Source: Planctomycetia bacterium
GTDB lineage: Bacteria > Planctomycetota > PLA2 > JAEUHO01
DNA length: 8,411 nucleotides
Reading direction: 5' to 3'
Assembly (NCBI GenBank): GCA_030618975.1
Contig: JAUXCH010000173.1
Coordinates: 1-8,411 of the forward strand
The notes under the pieces were generated by a model. It was not told where the DNA came from, did no database searches, and was given only the letters and a program-made list of their open reading frames with translations. This document shows, piece by piece, positions 1 through 6,392 of this stretch; the stretch's first letter is position 1; each line of letters opens with the position of its first letter. Both the position numbers and the translations under genes were made by a program.

Positions 1-801
1 CGCGCGACGCTGGTCGGCCTGCCCGACCCCACGGCCGGACTCCCGGGCGCCACGCCCTTCCTCCTCGAGTACAGCTACTGGAACGCGATCCCCAAGGGCC
101 AGACCCTGCGACTGCGCTTCGCCGGCAACGGCCTGCTCGCAGGATCCGCTGGGAACAAGAATCCGCCCGGCGGACCGCCGCAGCCCAACCCCTTCTTCCC
201 GTACGACAACCGGGGCGGCCCGCCCATCATCCCGCCGGGGCAGATCAACCCGGGACCGGTGCCGATCGGCATGCTCTCCTTCCGCGGGCACGAGGACTAC
301 CCGCTCGACCCGCTCGCGCCGCTCCGTCGCGCCTGGTCCATCGGCGACTACGCGGTTCCGATCGCGTTGGACTGGCCCCACGACGACGACGACGATCCGA
401 CCGCGTGGAACTGGACCAAGGTGATGGAATGGCTCGGCAACCCGCACCTGGACGGCTACGTCGAGGGCGCGGTCTACTTCTACGTGCCGATCTACGACGG
501 CACGGTGGAGTGGGACGGGGTGCCGGGGCGCCAACCCGGCGACGACTTCAAGACAGGGGACCCGAGGATCGTCGGCTTCGGCACCGTGGCGGTCCGCCGC
601 GCGACCGCCACGGGGTTCGACAACGACAAGAAGAACAAGAAATACTTCGAGATCGAGATCGTGAAGTTGCCGTCGTACGTCGCGCCCTTCAACGCCTCGG
701 CAGTCGAGACGCCCGGGCTGGCCGGTGCCCTCGTCGAGACCATCATGGATCGTTACAAGAAGCTGAGCGAGCCGCTACGAGCGGCCGCCCTGGTCCGCTG
801 A
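1..801 (+). CDS. C-terminal part of a possible TadE/TadG-like pilus accessory protein (5' truncated)
   Basis: The frame is open from base 1 and ends at TGA 799-801, so 266 residues of a longer protein are visible; the real start is upstream. In-frame GTG (259) and ATG (271) lie inside continuous coding sequence and are unlikely starts. Visible parts: a Pro/Gly/Asn-rich stretch at residues 51-90, an Asp run (D128-D132) after a Trp-Pro-His, and a more ordinary folded C-terminus. The segment with VPIYDG followed by a charged loop, IVGFGTVAVR and a beta-rich tail resembles my recollection of C-termini of TadE/TadG-like proteins, minor pseudopilin-type or periplasmic factors of Flp pili. The N-terminal membrane anchor or VWA domain that would settle this is outside the window. 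Support for a Tad role is mainly the position 30 bp upstream of tadZ. The coding call is firm; the family call is tentative. Confidence 0.6.
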   Translation, partial: RATLVGLPDPTAGLPGATPFLLEYSYWNAIPKGQTLRLRFAGNGLLAGSAGNKNPPGGPPQPNPFFPYDNRGGPPIIPPGQINPGPVPIGMLSFRGHEDYPLDPLAPLRRAWSIGDYAVPIALDWPHDDDDDPTAWNWTKVMEWLGNPHLDGYVEGAVYFYVPIYDGTVEWDGVPGRQPGDDFKTGDPRIVGFGTVAVRRATATGFDNDKKNKKYFEIEIVKLPSYVAPFNASAVETPGLAGALVETIMDRYKKLSEPLRAAALVR

Positions 802-803
802 CC

Positions 804-820
804 GCCGGCCCATCGCCGGC
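804..820 (+). promoter_or_regulatory. GC-rich hairpin in the leader of the tadZ-like gene
   Basis: Two copies of GCCGGC (804-809 and 815-820) are separated by the 5-nt loop CCATC. They can form a 6-bp all-GC stem that ends directly before the AGGGAG ribosome-binding site (821-826) of the next gene. There is no T-run, so a simple intrinsic terminator is unlikely. It could slow RNA decay, cause pausing, or limit access to the ribosome-binding site. GCCGGC is self-complementary and common in GC-rich DNA, so chance is a real alternative. Confidence 0.35.
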
Positions 821-831
821 AGGGAGCCAAC

Positions 832-2079
832 GTGAGCAGAGACACTTCGGTTCGATTCCTCGTCGTGTCACCGGACGAGACCCTGGAGGACGAGTTCGAG
901 AGCGCCTTCGGATCGATCAAGGACTACCGTTGTGTCGCGACGTACGCACGCGACGAGCGCAGCGGCGTCGAGAGCGCCCGGCTTCAGCTGCCGGACGTGG
1001 TGGTCATCGAGCTCCGAGGCGAGTTCGCGGGCGTCAGGGCCTTCGCGGAGGAGATCGCGCACGTGGCGCCGGACGCTGCCGTCGTAGCCGTCTACCGCCG
1101 GCAGATGTTCAACGACGCGGACGCCGAGACGAGCGCGATCATCGACGTGCTGCGCGTACGCGTACAGGACTTCCTACGCCGTCCGATCTCCATCGGTGAG
1201 CTCCAGCAAACCGTGGACAGGCTGTTCAACATGCCGGTCCGCAGCACCGGGCCCATGGGCAAGGTCATTTCGTTCATCTCCAACAAGGGAGGTGTCGGAA
1301 AGTCCACGGTGTCGACGAACGTGGCGTGCGAGCTCGCTCGCCGCCATCCAGGACGAGTGCTGCTGGTGGACGCTTCGCTGCAGTTGGGTATCTGCGCCTC
1401 GATGCTGGACATCGAGCCGACGCAGTCGATCACGGACGCCGCGCAACAGATGGACCGGTTGGACAGCAAGCTCCTCGAGCAGCTAGCGCTTCCACACGAG
1501 CCCTCGGGGCTGCGAGTGCTGGCGGCGCCGCCCACCGTTCTCGCTGCGACCGAGGTGGACGACCGGGTGCTCTCCCGCGTGATCACCCTGGCGAGACGGT
1601 CCTTCGACTACGTCATCGTCGACACCTTCCCCGTTCTCGACGGCGTCGTGTTGTCGATTCTCGACCTTTCCAACATCGTCTGCCTCGTGACGCAGGTCAT
1701 GGTGCCCGTCCTCAATGGCACTGCCAGCCTCCTCGAGACGCTCGGGCAGCTGGGCTTGGACGAACGTCGCGTCTGGATCCTCCTCAATCGTGGACAGCCC
1801 GCTTTCCCGGCGCAGCTGAACCCGGCCGACATCGAAGAGCATCTCGGGGTGCACCTGCGCCACGACGTGCCCTACGACAAGCGGGTACCGCAGGCAGTGA
1901 ACATAGGCCAGCCCTTGATCCTGTCGTCCTCGCGTCTGTCCAGGTTCCGCCGCGCCATCCGCGGAATCGTGGACGACATCGAGGAACACGCGCCCACCAC
2001 GCAGGCGAGCGCCGACTCTCCGGCCACCGAGCAGGAACGCGATGTACGCACCGCGCAGGAGGAGGCGGCCGTCGGATGA
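832..2079 (+). CDS. tadZ: CpaE/TadZ-like pilus localisation ATPase with degenerate receiver domain
   Basis: A 415-residue protein of the CpaE/TadZ family (MinD/ParA-type ATPases), which position the Tad machine at a pole or membrane site. GTG start at 832 follows AGGGAG (821-826) by 5 nt. Residues about 7-132 look like a response-regulator receiver fold: a beta strand then acidic D15/E16, the strand PDVVVIE, and DFLRRP near 113-118. The expected phospho-acceptor Asp is Glu (E60) and the usual Lys is Arg, so phosphorylation is not expected. The ATPase domain starts near 143: deviant Walker A KGGVGKST (152-159), LLVDASLQLG (177-186) in the Walker A' position with Ser182 where MinD-type proteins often have Asp, and VIVDTFP (261-267) as Walker B-like strand. 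The C-terminal ~30 residues are acidic and low-complexity, probably disordered. The stop overlaps the cpaF start (ATGA), implying translational coupling. Family assignment is strong; cpaE is an equally valid name. Confidence 0.93.
   Translation: MSRDTSVRFLVVSPDETLEDEFESAFGSIKDYRCVATYARDERSGVESARLQLPDVVVIELRGEFAGVRAFAEEIAHVAPDAAVVAVYRRQMFNDADAETSAIIDVLRVRVQDFLRRPISIGELQQTVDRLFNMPVRSTGPMGKVISFISNKGGVGKSTVSTNVACELARRHPGRVLLVDASLQLGICASMLDIEPTQSITDAAQQMDRLDSKLLEQLALPHEPSGLRVLAAPPTVLAATEVDDRVLSRVITLARRSFDYVIVDTFPVLDGVVLSILDLSNIVCLVTQVMVPVLNGTASLLETLGQLGLDERRVWILLNRGQPAFPAQLNPADIEEHLGVHLRHDVPYDKRVPQAVNIGQPLILSSSRLSRFRRAIRGIVDDIEEHAPTTQASADSPATEQERDVRTAQEEAAVG
2057..2065 (+). promoter_or_regulatory. 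Strong Shine-Dalgarno for the cpaF-like gene, inside tadZ
   Basis: AGGAGGAGG lies 10 nt before ATG 2076 and within the last codons of the tadZ-like gene. It fixes the cpaF start at 2076 rather than any earlier position in the same open frame, which extends upstream to about 1326 without a stop. Confidence 0.8.
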
Positions 2080-3488
2080 GCCTTCGCGAAGATCGCGCAC
2101 GAATCGAGGCGTTACGCCAACGGTTCTCCGGTTCCGTGTCTGCCGCGCCGACCAAGCGGATCCGGCGCAAGCCCGGGTCCAAGGAGACGAGCGCCGAGGC
2201 CCACCAGGGGCGCGCCGACTACGTCGCCGTGAAGGCCCACCTCCTCGCCCGGCTTCTCGACGACATCGGCGATCGAAAGCTGCTCGCGGAGGACGAGGAA
2301 AGCGTCAAGCGAGTCGTCAAGGACTTCGTGCAGCGCATTCTGAGCGAGGAGGAGTTTCCTCTCAACGAGTCCGAGCGGAACCGACTTGCGGACGACCTGA
2401 CCGACGAAACCCTCGGCGTAGGACCCCTGGCGTCTCTCATGGCCGACCCGGCCGTGACCGACATCCTCGTGAACGCCCCGGACAGGGTCTACGTCGAGAG
2501 GTTCGGGCAGTTGGAGAAGACGAAGGTCCGGTTCCGTGACCAGGATCACATCCGGCGCCTCATCGAACGCATCGCGGCGCGAATCGGCCGGCGCATCGAC
2601 GTGTCCCAGCCCATGCTGGATGCACGGCTCGCGGACGGGAGTCGCGTGAACGCCACGATTCCGCCCGTCTCGATCGACGGCCCCACCATCTCGATTCGTC
2701 GATTCGGGCAACGCCGCATGCGGCGCAGCGAGTTGGTCAGCCTGGGCGAGATGTCACAGCAGATACACGACTTCCTGTCGCGGTGCGTCGAGGGTCGGCA
2801 GAACATGCTCATCTCGGGCGGTACCGGAGCAGGCAAGTCCACGCTCCTCGGCGCGCTGGCCGAGGCGATTCCTGCCACCGAGCGAATCGTGACCATCGAG
2901 GACACTGCCGAGCTCATCCTCGATCAGGAGCACACCGTTCGTCTCGAGACACGGCCTCCGAACGTAGAGGGGCGTGGACGGATCACGGCCCGCGATCTCG
3001 TGATCAACTCACTGCGCATGCGGCCCGATCGGATCATCGTGGGTGAGGTGCGCGGAGGCGAAGCGCTGGACATGCTCCAGGCCATGAATACCGGGCACGA
3101 CGGTAGCCTCTGCACCATCCACGCCAACTCGCCACGCGATGCATTGGCACGCCTGGAGACGATGGTGTTGATGTCGAGCGTGGACCTACCTTCCCGCGCC
3201 ATTCGCGAGCAGATCGTGAGCGCCCTCGAGGTCGTGGTCCACGTCCGGCGCTACGAGGACGGCGTACGGCGGGTCGAGAGTGTGGCCGAGGTGGTCGGGC
3301 TGGAGGGGAGCACGCCCCTGCTCAACGATCTCTACAACTTCAAGCAACGGGGCCGCGAGGGCCGCCGTGTGCAAGGCTCTTTCGTGCCCACCGGCGTCGT
3401 GCCGCGGATGGCCGAGGTGCTCCGCGACCGCGGTACTCCACTTCCAACCTCCCTCTTCATGGCGCGCGGAGACGGGCGCCATGTCTGA
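2076..3488 (+). CDS. cpaF: CpaF/TadA-like pilus assembly ATPase
   Basis: A 470-residue secretion ATPase of the type II/IV (VirB11-like) superfamily, TadA/CpaF branch, acting as a cytoplasmic hexamer that powers pilus assembly at TadB/TadC. Length is normal for the family. Residues about 1-110 are a charged, partly helical N-terminal region; the N-terminal domain follows (DPAVTDILVNAPDRVYVE, then DARLADGSRVNATIPP). Motifs: Walker A GGTGAGKST (248-256); Asp box VTIEDTAEL (from 272); Walker B region RIIVGEVRGGE (319-329) with Glu324; His box HDGSLCTIHANS (341-352) with H341 and H349. All key residues are intact, so an active enzyme is expected. ATG 2076 overlaps the tadZ stop, and the 3' end overlaps tadB by 8 nt. 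Identification is very secure; tadA is a synonym. Confidence 0.97.
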   Translation: MSLREDRARIEALRQRFSGSVSAAPTKRIRRKPGSKETSAEAHQGRADYVAVKAHLLARLLDDIGDRKLLAEDEESVKRVVKDFVQRILSEEEFPLNESERNRLADDLTDETLGVGPLASLMADPAVTDILVNAPDRVYVERFGQLEKTKVRFRDQDHIRRLIERIAARIGRRIDVSQPMLDARLADGSRVNATIPPVSIDGPTISIRRFGQRRMRRSELVSLGEMSQQIHDFLSRCVEGRQNMLISGGTGAGKSTLLGALAEAIPATERIVTIEDTAELILDQEHTVRLETRPPNVEGRGRITARDLVINSLRMRPDRIIVGEVRGGEALDMLQAMNTGHDGSLCTIHANSPRDALARLETMVLMSSVDLPSRAIREQIVSALEVVVHVRRYEDGVRRVESVAEVVGLEGSTPLLNDLYNFKQRGREGRRVQGSFVPTGVVPRMAEVLRDRGTPLPTSLFMARGDGRHV

Positions 3489-4332
3489 TTGGGTTCTGGC
3501 CGGCGCAGGCGTGGCCCTCGTGCTGGCCTTCCTGTGGATGCAGCGTCGTTGGCACGTGCGTCAGATTGCCCTCAGTCGGATCCCCACGGTCAGCGACAGC
3601 GTCACCGTACGCGTCTTGCGGGTGGGACAGATCGAGGGCCCGTGGCTCCGGGCCCTGCCCTGGGTGCTGGGGATCTTCAGCACCCTCGCCTTCCTCCTGT
3701 TCACGCGGATGGGCGCCAGCTTTGCGATCTCACTCGGATTTCTGTTCTTCATCGTCGGGGTCCTGATCCGCTCGACGGTGGTGAGTCGCCGGATCCTGGG
3801 TTTGGAGTCGCAACTCTCCGAGGCCATCGACCACGTCGTGACGTCCCTGCACGCCGGCGTGGGTGTCCTCGACGCCCTGACGAGCGCGGAGCACCAGGCC
3901 GGGAAGCTCCTGAAACCCTTCCTCTCGACGCTGATCTCACGAATCCGACTGGGTGACGATCCGGTCGAGGTCTGCAAAGACCTCGCCCAAGTGCTTCCGA
4001 TGGAGTCGTTTCGCCTCTTCTACTACGCACTGGCCGTGCAGTGGGAGGGGGGCGGCAACCTGGCGCCGACGCTCGCCACGACGGGTCGCTTCATCCGCGA
4101 CCGCGTCGAGGTGGGCCGGCGCGTGAGGGCGCATACGACCGAAGCGCGCTTTTCGGTGATCGTGGTCCTTGCCCTCACCTATTTCCTGGCCGCACTGATG
4201 TGGCGGCTCAGTCCGGATCGTGTGGAGGGGTTCCTGTCCACCGACATCGGCCGGTTCGCAGCATCCGCCGCAATCATCTTGCAGGGGCTGGGCGCCGTTT
4301 GGATAGCCCGCATGTCCCGGATTCAGTTCTGA
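3481..4332 (+). CDS. tadB: TadB-like inner-membrane platform protein
   Basis: A 283-residue type II secretion F-domain (GspF-like) membrane protein. TadB and TadC together form the inner-membrane platform that couples the CpaF ATPase to pilin movement. Hydrophobic segments are near residues 4-20, 59-74, 80-97, 224-241 and 258-278. The cytoplasmic T2SSF region runs from about 108 to 220: LESQLSEAIDHVVTSLHAG, then the characteristic GGGNL at 190-194, followed by a TGRFIRDRVEVGRRVRA helix of the kind seen after GGNL in this family. ATG 3481 overlaps the last 8 nt of cpaF, a compact junction suggesting coupled translation. The frame is open upstream, but that DNA is cpaF coding sequence and ATG 3481 is the sensible start. 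Order (after the ATPase, before TadC) and length support TadB. Confidence 0.92.
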   Translation: MSDWVLAGAGVALVLAFLWMQRRWHVRQIALSRIPTVSDSVTVRVLRVGQIEGPWLRALPWVLGIFSTLAFLLFTRMGASFAISLGFLFFIVGVLIRSTVVSRRILGLESQLSEAIDHVVTSLHAGVGVLDALTSAEHQAGKLLKPFLSTLISRIRLGDDPVEVCKDLAQVLPMESFRLFYYALAVQWEGGGNLAPTLATTGRFIRDRVEVGRRVRAHTTEARFSVIVVLALTYFLAALMWRLSPDRVEGFLSTDIGRFAASAAIILQGLGAVWIARMSRIQF

Positions 4333-4344
4333 CGGGAGTTCCGT

Positions 4345-5277
4345 GTGAGCGCCACCCTACTGGTCGCCGTCTGGCTCGCGCTCATCATCGTGCTCTACCT
4401 GACGGTCCTCAAGTCGGCGCAGCGGGCGCGCGTGCACGCCCGGCTCGCGGAGGAGCACAGGGCCCAGTTCGAGCCGGAGGTGATGCCCGTCCCCGACACG
4501 AGCATGCCGTGGCTCAAGCGGTGGCTCTTCCTGGCCGGGTTTCGTCGCTTGGAGGCACCGCACGTTTTCCTGCTTCTCTCCGTAGTGTGCGTGCTCCTCG
4601 CGCTGCTGACGGTCGTGGCACTCCGCAACTCGCATCTGATGGCCACGGCCATGGCGTGGCTCGACGGTCTGCCCGGAGGGATCGGCGTGATTTTCGCGCC
4701 GATTCTGGTGCTCGCTCCGTGGTTCCTGGGGCTTTTCGTCGCCGCCCTGCCCTGGCTGCAGGTCAGGGCGGCGCGGCGCAAGCGCGTTCGCGAGGTCGAG
4801 GATGACCTTCCTCTCACGCTGCAGATCCTGGCCACGCTCGCGCGCGCCGGTCTCGGGTTCGATGCTTCCCTCATTCGGGTACTCGAGTCGAGTGCGTCGA
4901 ATCGCGTGCTTCCTCAGGAGTTCTCCACGTTCCGGCGCGAGCTGCTTTCCGGCATGTCGCGCACGAACGCGTGGCGGCGCTTCGAGAAGCGGATCGACGT
5001 GCCGTCGATCTCGGTCTTCGTCTCGGCGATGGTGCACACGGAACAGGTGGGAGGAGGTCTGTCCGGAGTCCTGGAGCATCAGGCGCAGGATGCCCAGAGC
5101 CGGCGGCGCGAGCGCGCGCTCGTGAAGGCCCAGGCCCTACCGGTGAAGCTCGTCTTCCCCCTCGTGCTCTGCTTCTTGCCGGGCATCTTCGTCGCGACGC
5201 TCGGACCGGCCGTCTACCAGTTCCTCCAGGTGCTCGACGGGGTAATCCGACAGGGTTCGGGCACTCCGATCCCCTGA
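4345..5277 (+). CDS. tadC: TadC-like inner-membrane platform protein
   Basis: A 310-residue T2SSF-domain protein, the second platform component of the Tad system. GTG start at 4345 is preceded by GGGAG (4334-4338) at 6 nt; another GTG at 4343 is out of frame. Hydrophobic segments: about 3-22, 73-93, 113-135 and a C-terminal one about 273-295. The T2SSF region begins with DDLPLTLQILATLARAGLGF (153-172) and includes a Gly-rich turn (VGGGLSGVLEHQAQ). The C-terminal block PVKLVFPLVLCFLPGIFVAT is a hallmark of TadC in my knowledge of the family. It starts 12 nt after the tadB stop. TGA 5275-5277 closes the engine gene group; a 331-bp gap with repeats follows, with no convincing intrinsic terminator. 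Confidence 0.93.
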   Translation: MSATLLVAVWLALIIVLYLTVLKSAQRARVHARLAEEHRAQFEPEVMPVPDTSMPWLKRWLFLAGFRRLEAPHVFLLLSVVCVLLALLTVVALRNSHLMATAMAWLDGLPGGIGVIFAPILVLAPWFLGLFVAALPWLQVRAARRKRVREVEDDLPLTLQILATLARAGLGFDASLIRVLESSASNRVLPQEFSTFRRELLSGMSRTNAWRRFEKRIDVPSISVFVSAMVHTEQVGGGLSGVLEHQAQDAQSRRRERALVKAQALPVKLVFPLVLCFLPGIFVATLGPAVYQFLQVLDGVIRQGSGTPIP

Positions 5278-5349
5278 TCCCTCCGTACCCGTGATCACCG
5301 GGCAGGGGGGGGAACCGGACCCGGGACACGCCACGCCGTTCGCGAGTTG

Positions 5350-5420
5350 TTCGCGCCCTTCGTGCCCTCCGTGCCCTCCGCGTTTCCGCGTCTTCCGCGG
5401 CTTCCGCGCCTTCCACGGCG
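5350..5420. repeat. Degenerate tandem array with 9-bp period (TCCGCGNCT-type units)
   Basis: Eight units begin at 5350, 5359, 5368, 5377, 5385, 5394, 5403 and 5412, so the spacing is 9,9,9,8,9,9,9 bp. Their first six bases are TTCGCG, TTCGTG, TCCGTG, TCCGCG, TCCGCG, TCCGCG, TCCGCG and TCCACG. On the minus strand this reads as CGCGGAAG / CACGGAGG-type steps. It resembles a type of degenerate GGAG-rich intergenic array that I recall from unrelated bacteria, often mis-called as short repetitive proteins. It is not a CRISPR: units are far too short and have no spacers. Function unknown. Confidence 0.8.
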
Positions 5421-5475
5421 CCGTGCGGCCTGCGGAAACGACCCCGGACGTTGTGAAACTGTTGCGCCGCACGGC
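5420..5475. repeat. 10-bp perfect inverted repeat with 36-nt loop
   Basis: GCCGTGCGGC (5420-5429) is the exact reverse complement of GCCGCACGGC (5466-5475). The left arm starts where the 9-bp array ends. The loop (5430-5465) includes AACG and CGTT, which may pair further. There is no T-run after the right arm, so it is not a classical intrinsic terminator. It may be an RNA hairpin between the two operon halves, or part of the same mobile or dispersed repeat as the array. Confidence 0.65.
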
Positions 5476-5593
5476 TCGGAGACAAACCCGTGACGGGGGG
5501 TGAGCGATCCTTGCGTCGGAGGGTTCGCACCGGCTCGGCTTCGGGAGGGTGCTGTCCGGCTGGTGCCGGGTGGTGTTCCCGTGGCAGGTCGGC

Positions 5594-5600
5594 AGGAGGA
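5594..5600 (+). promoter_or_regulatory. Shine-Dalgarno AGGAGGA deciding the start of the TPR lipoprotein
   Basis: AGGAGGA is 8 nt before ATG 5609. It favours this start over the upstream in-frame start at 5549, and the resulting protein begins directly with a lipoprotein signal peptide. Confidence 0.85.
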
Positions 5601-5608
5601 TCGGTGCC

Positions 5609-6379
5609 ATGCAGGCAGGACGGCGTTGGCTTGGCCTTGCACTCACGATCGCCGTGATGCTCGCGTTCCTGGGTTGCCAGGGTTCGCTGGCGAGGCAGGA
5701 CATGTGTCCAGGTGACCCCGACGTCGAGGTCATGGAGCTCCGCGAGGAGTGGACGCGCGCGCCCTACAGCGGGATCTATGACGACGGCGGCTCCGCGTGC
5801 GGCGGCTGCAGCCCGTCGGACATCGAGTCCAAGGAACTCATCCGTCGCAAGGCGGAGAACCTCCTGTTCAAGTATCCGCGGCACGTGCCGACTCGGCTCT
5901 TCGCCGCGTTGCTGGCCTACGAGGCGAATGACCCGCATCGCGCCACCGAACACCTGGATACACTCTTCGCGCTGCAGCCTGTGCACCCGGAAGCTGCCGT
6001 GCTGCGAAGCCGCATCGCCCTCGAGGAGGGCAACTTCGTGTTTGCCATTACGTTCCTCGAAGACCAGGTTGCGTTGCGCCCGGACCAGGCCGAACTCTAC
6101 GAAGCCCTGGCCTCGGCGTACTTCGTGGCCGACCGGCCCCAAGACGCACTGTCCGCCTTGTCCACGGCGGAAGGGCTGGGTGCTCCTCGGTGGCGGGTCG
6201 TATACAACACCGGTCTGATCGAAGAAGCGCTCGGGCAGACGGACAAGGCAGTGGCCCACTACAGGGAGTCCCTCCGGCACATGCCGGGCTGGCCGCCGGC
6301 GAAGGCGCGTCTGCGGGGCTTGGAGAAGGGGTTCCCCGGAGCGCAGACCGTGGCCTTCCCGCCCCCGGAATCGCGCTGA
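5609..6379 (+). CDS. tadD: TadD-like TPR lipoprotein, possible secretin assembly factor
   Basis: A 256-residue predicted lipoprotein. The signal peptide has Arg5/Arg6, a hydrophobic core and a lipobox-like AFLGC with Cys23; Phe at -3 is less common than Leu. Residue +2 is Gln, so by the enterobacterial Lol rule it would go to the outer membrane. The mature part has Cys33 and a CGGC motif (64-67), followed by about four degenerate TPR helical pairs (roughly 94-127, 128-160, 161-193, 196-228), for example HPEAAVLRSRIALEEGNFVF and YNTGLIEEALGQTDKAVAHY. TadD proteins of Tad loci are TPR lipoproteins, and related TPR lipoproteins (PilF/PilW, Tgl) help secretins assemble. Being two genes upstream of the secretin fits such a pilotin-like role; that is inference. 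The start at 5609 is chosen from the ribosome-binding site and signal peptide. Confidence 0.8.
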   Translation: MQAGRRWLGLALTIAVMLAFLGCQGSLARQDMCPGDPDVEVMELREEWTRAPYSGIYDDGGSACGGCSPSDIESKELIRRKAENLLFKYPRHVPTRLFAALLAYEANDPHRATEHLDTLFALQPVHPEAAVLRSRIALEEGNFVFAITFLEDQVALRPDQAELYEALASAYFVADRPQDALSALSTAEGLGAPRWRVVYNTGLIEEALGQTDKAVAHYRESLRHMPGWPPAKARLRGLEKGFPGAQTVAFPPPESR

Positions 6380-6384
6380 GGAGG
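6379..6384 (+). promoter_or_regulatory. Perfect AGGAGG Shine-Dalgarno of the small lipoprotein
   Basis: AGGAGG overlaps the last base of the TPR gene's TGA and sits 8 nt before ATG 6393. This near-ideal site is strong support that the short frame behind it is translated, and suggests coupling with the TPR gene. Confidence 0.85.
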
Positions 6385-6392
6385 TTTCGACG

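Larger units (their letters stand above)
5278..5608. other. 331-bp intergenic region with repeats, no gene seen
   Basis: This gap separates tadC from the TPR lipoprotein gene. It holds, in order: the palindrome GTGATCAC (5291-5298), a G8 tract (5305-5312), a degenerate 9-bp-period array (5350-5420), a 10-bp inverted repeat (5420-5429/5466-5475), a G6 tract (5495-5500), and the ribosome-binding site of the next gene. Open frames crossing it on both strands have repetitive or unstructured translations without a plausible start, so I call none. I see no clear sigma-70 or sigma-54 promoter and no hairpin plus T-run, though promoters of unfamiliar GC-rich phyla could be missed. Confidence 0.7.

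Noticed and set aside
405..1199. Plus-strand frame of 264 codons across the upstream gene and the tadZ start
   Set aside because: It is very Arg-rich, overlaps two better frames and has no domain features.
5287..5303. Palindrome GTGATCAC with flanking CCC/GGG just after tadC, as a terminator
   Set aside because: The stem is short, has almost no loop, and is not followed by a T-run; an operator or chance palindrome cannot be told apart.
5350..5420. Array considered as a CRISPR
   Set aside because: Units are 9 bp with no spacers, and there are no cas genes in the window.
5287..5493. 8-bp direct repeat ACCCGTGA at 5287-5294 and 5486-5493, as a possible target-site duplication around the array and hairpin
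   Set aside because: About one 8-bp match is expected by chance in a GC-rich gap of this size, and no transposase or terminal inverted repeats adjoin it. An empty site in a relative would be needed to revive it.
5549..5608. Upstream start adding 20 residues to the TPR lipoprotein
   Set aside because: ATG 5609 has AGGAGGA at 8 nt and gives a proper lipoprotein signal peptide; the extension would bury that signal behind an unrelated stretch.
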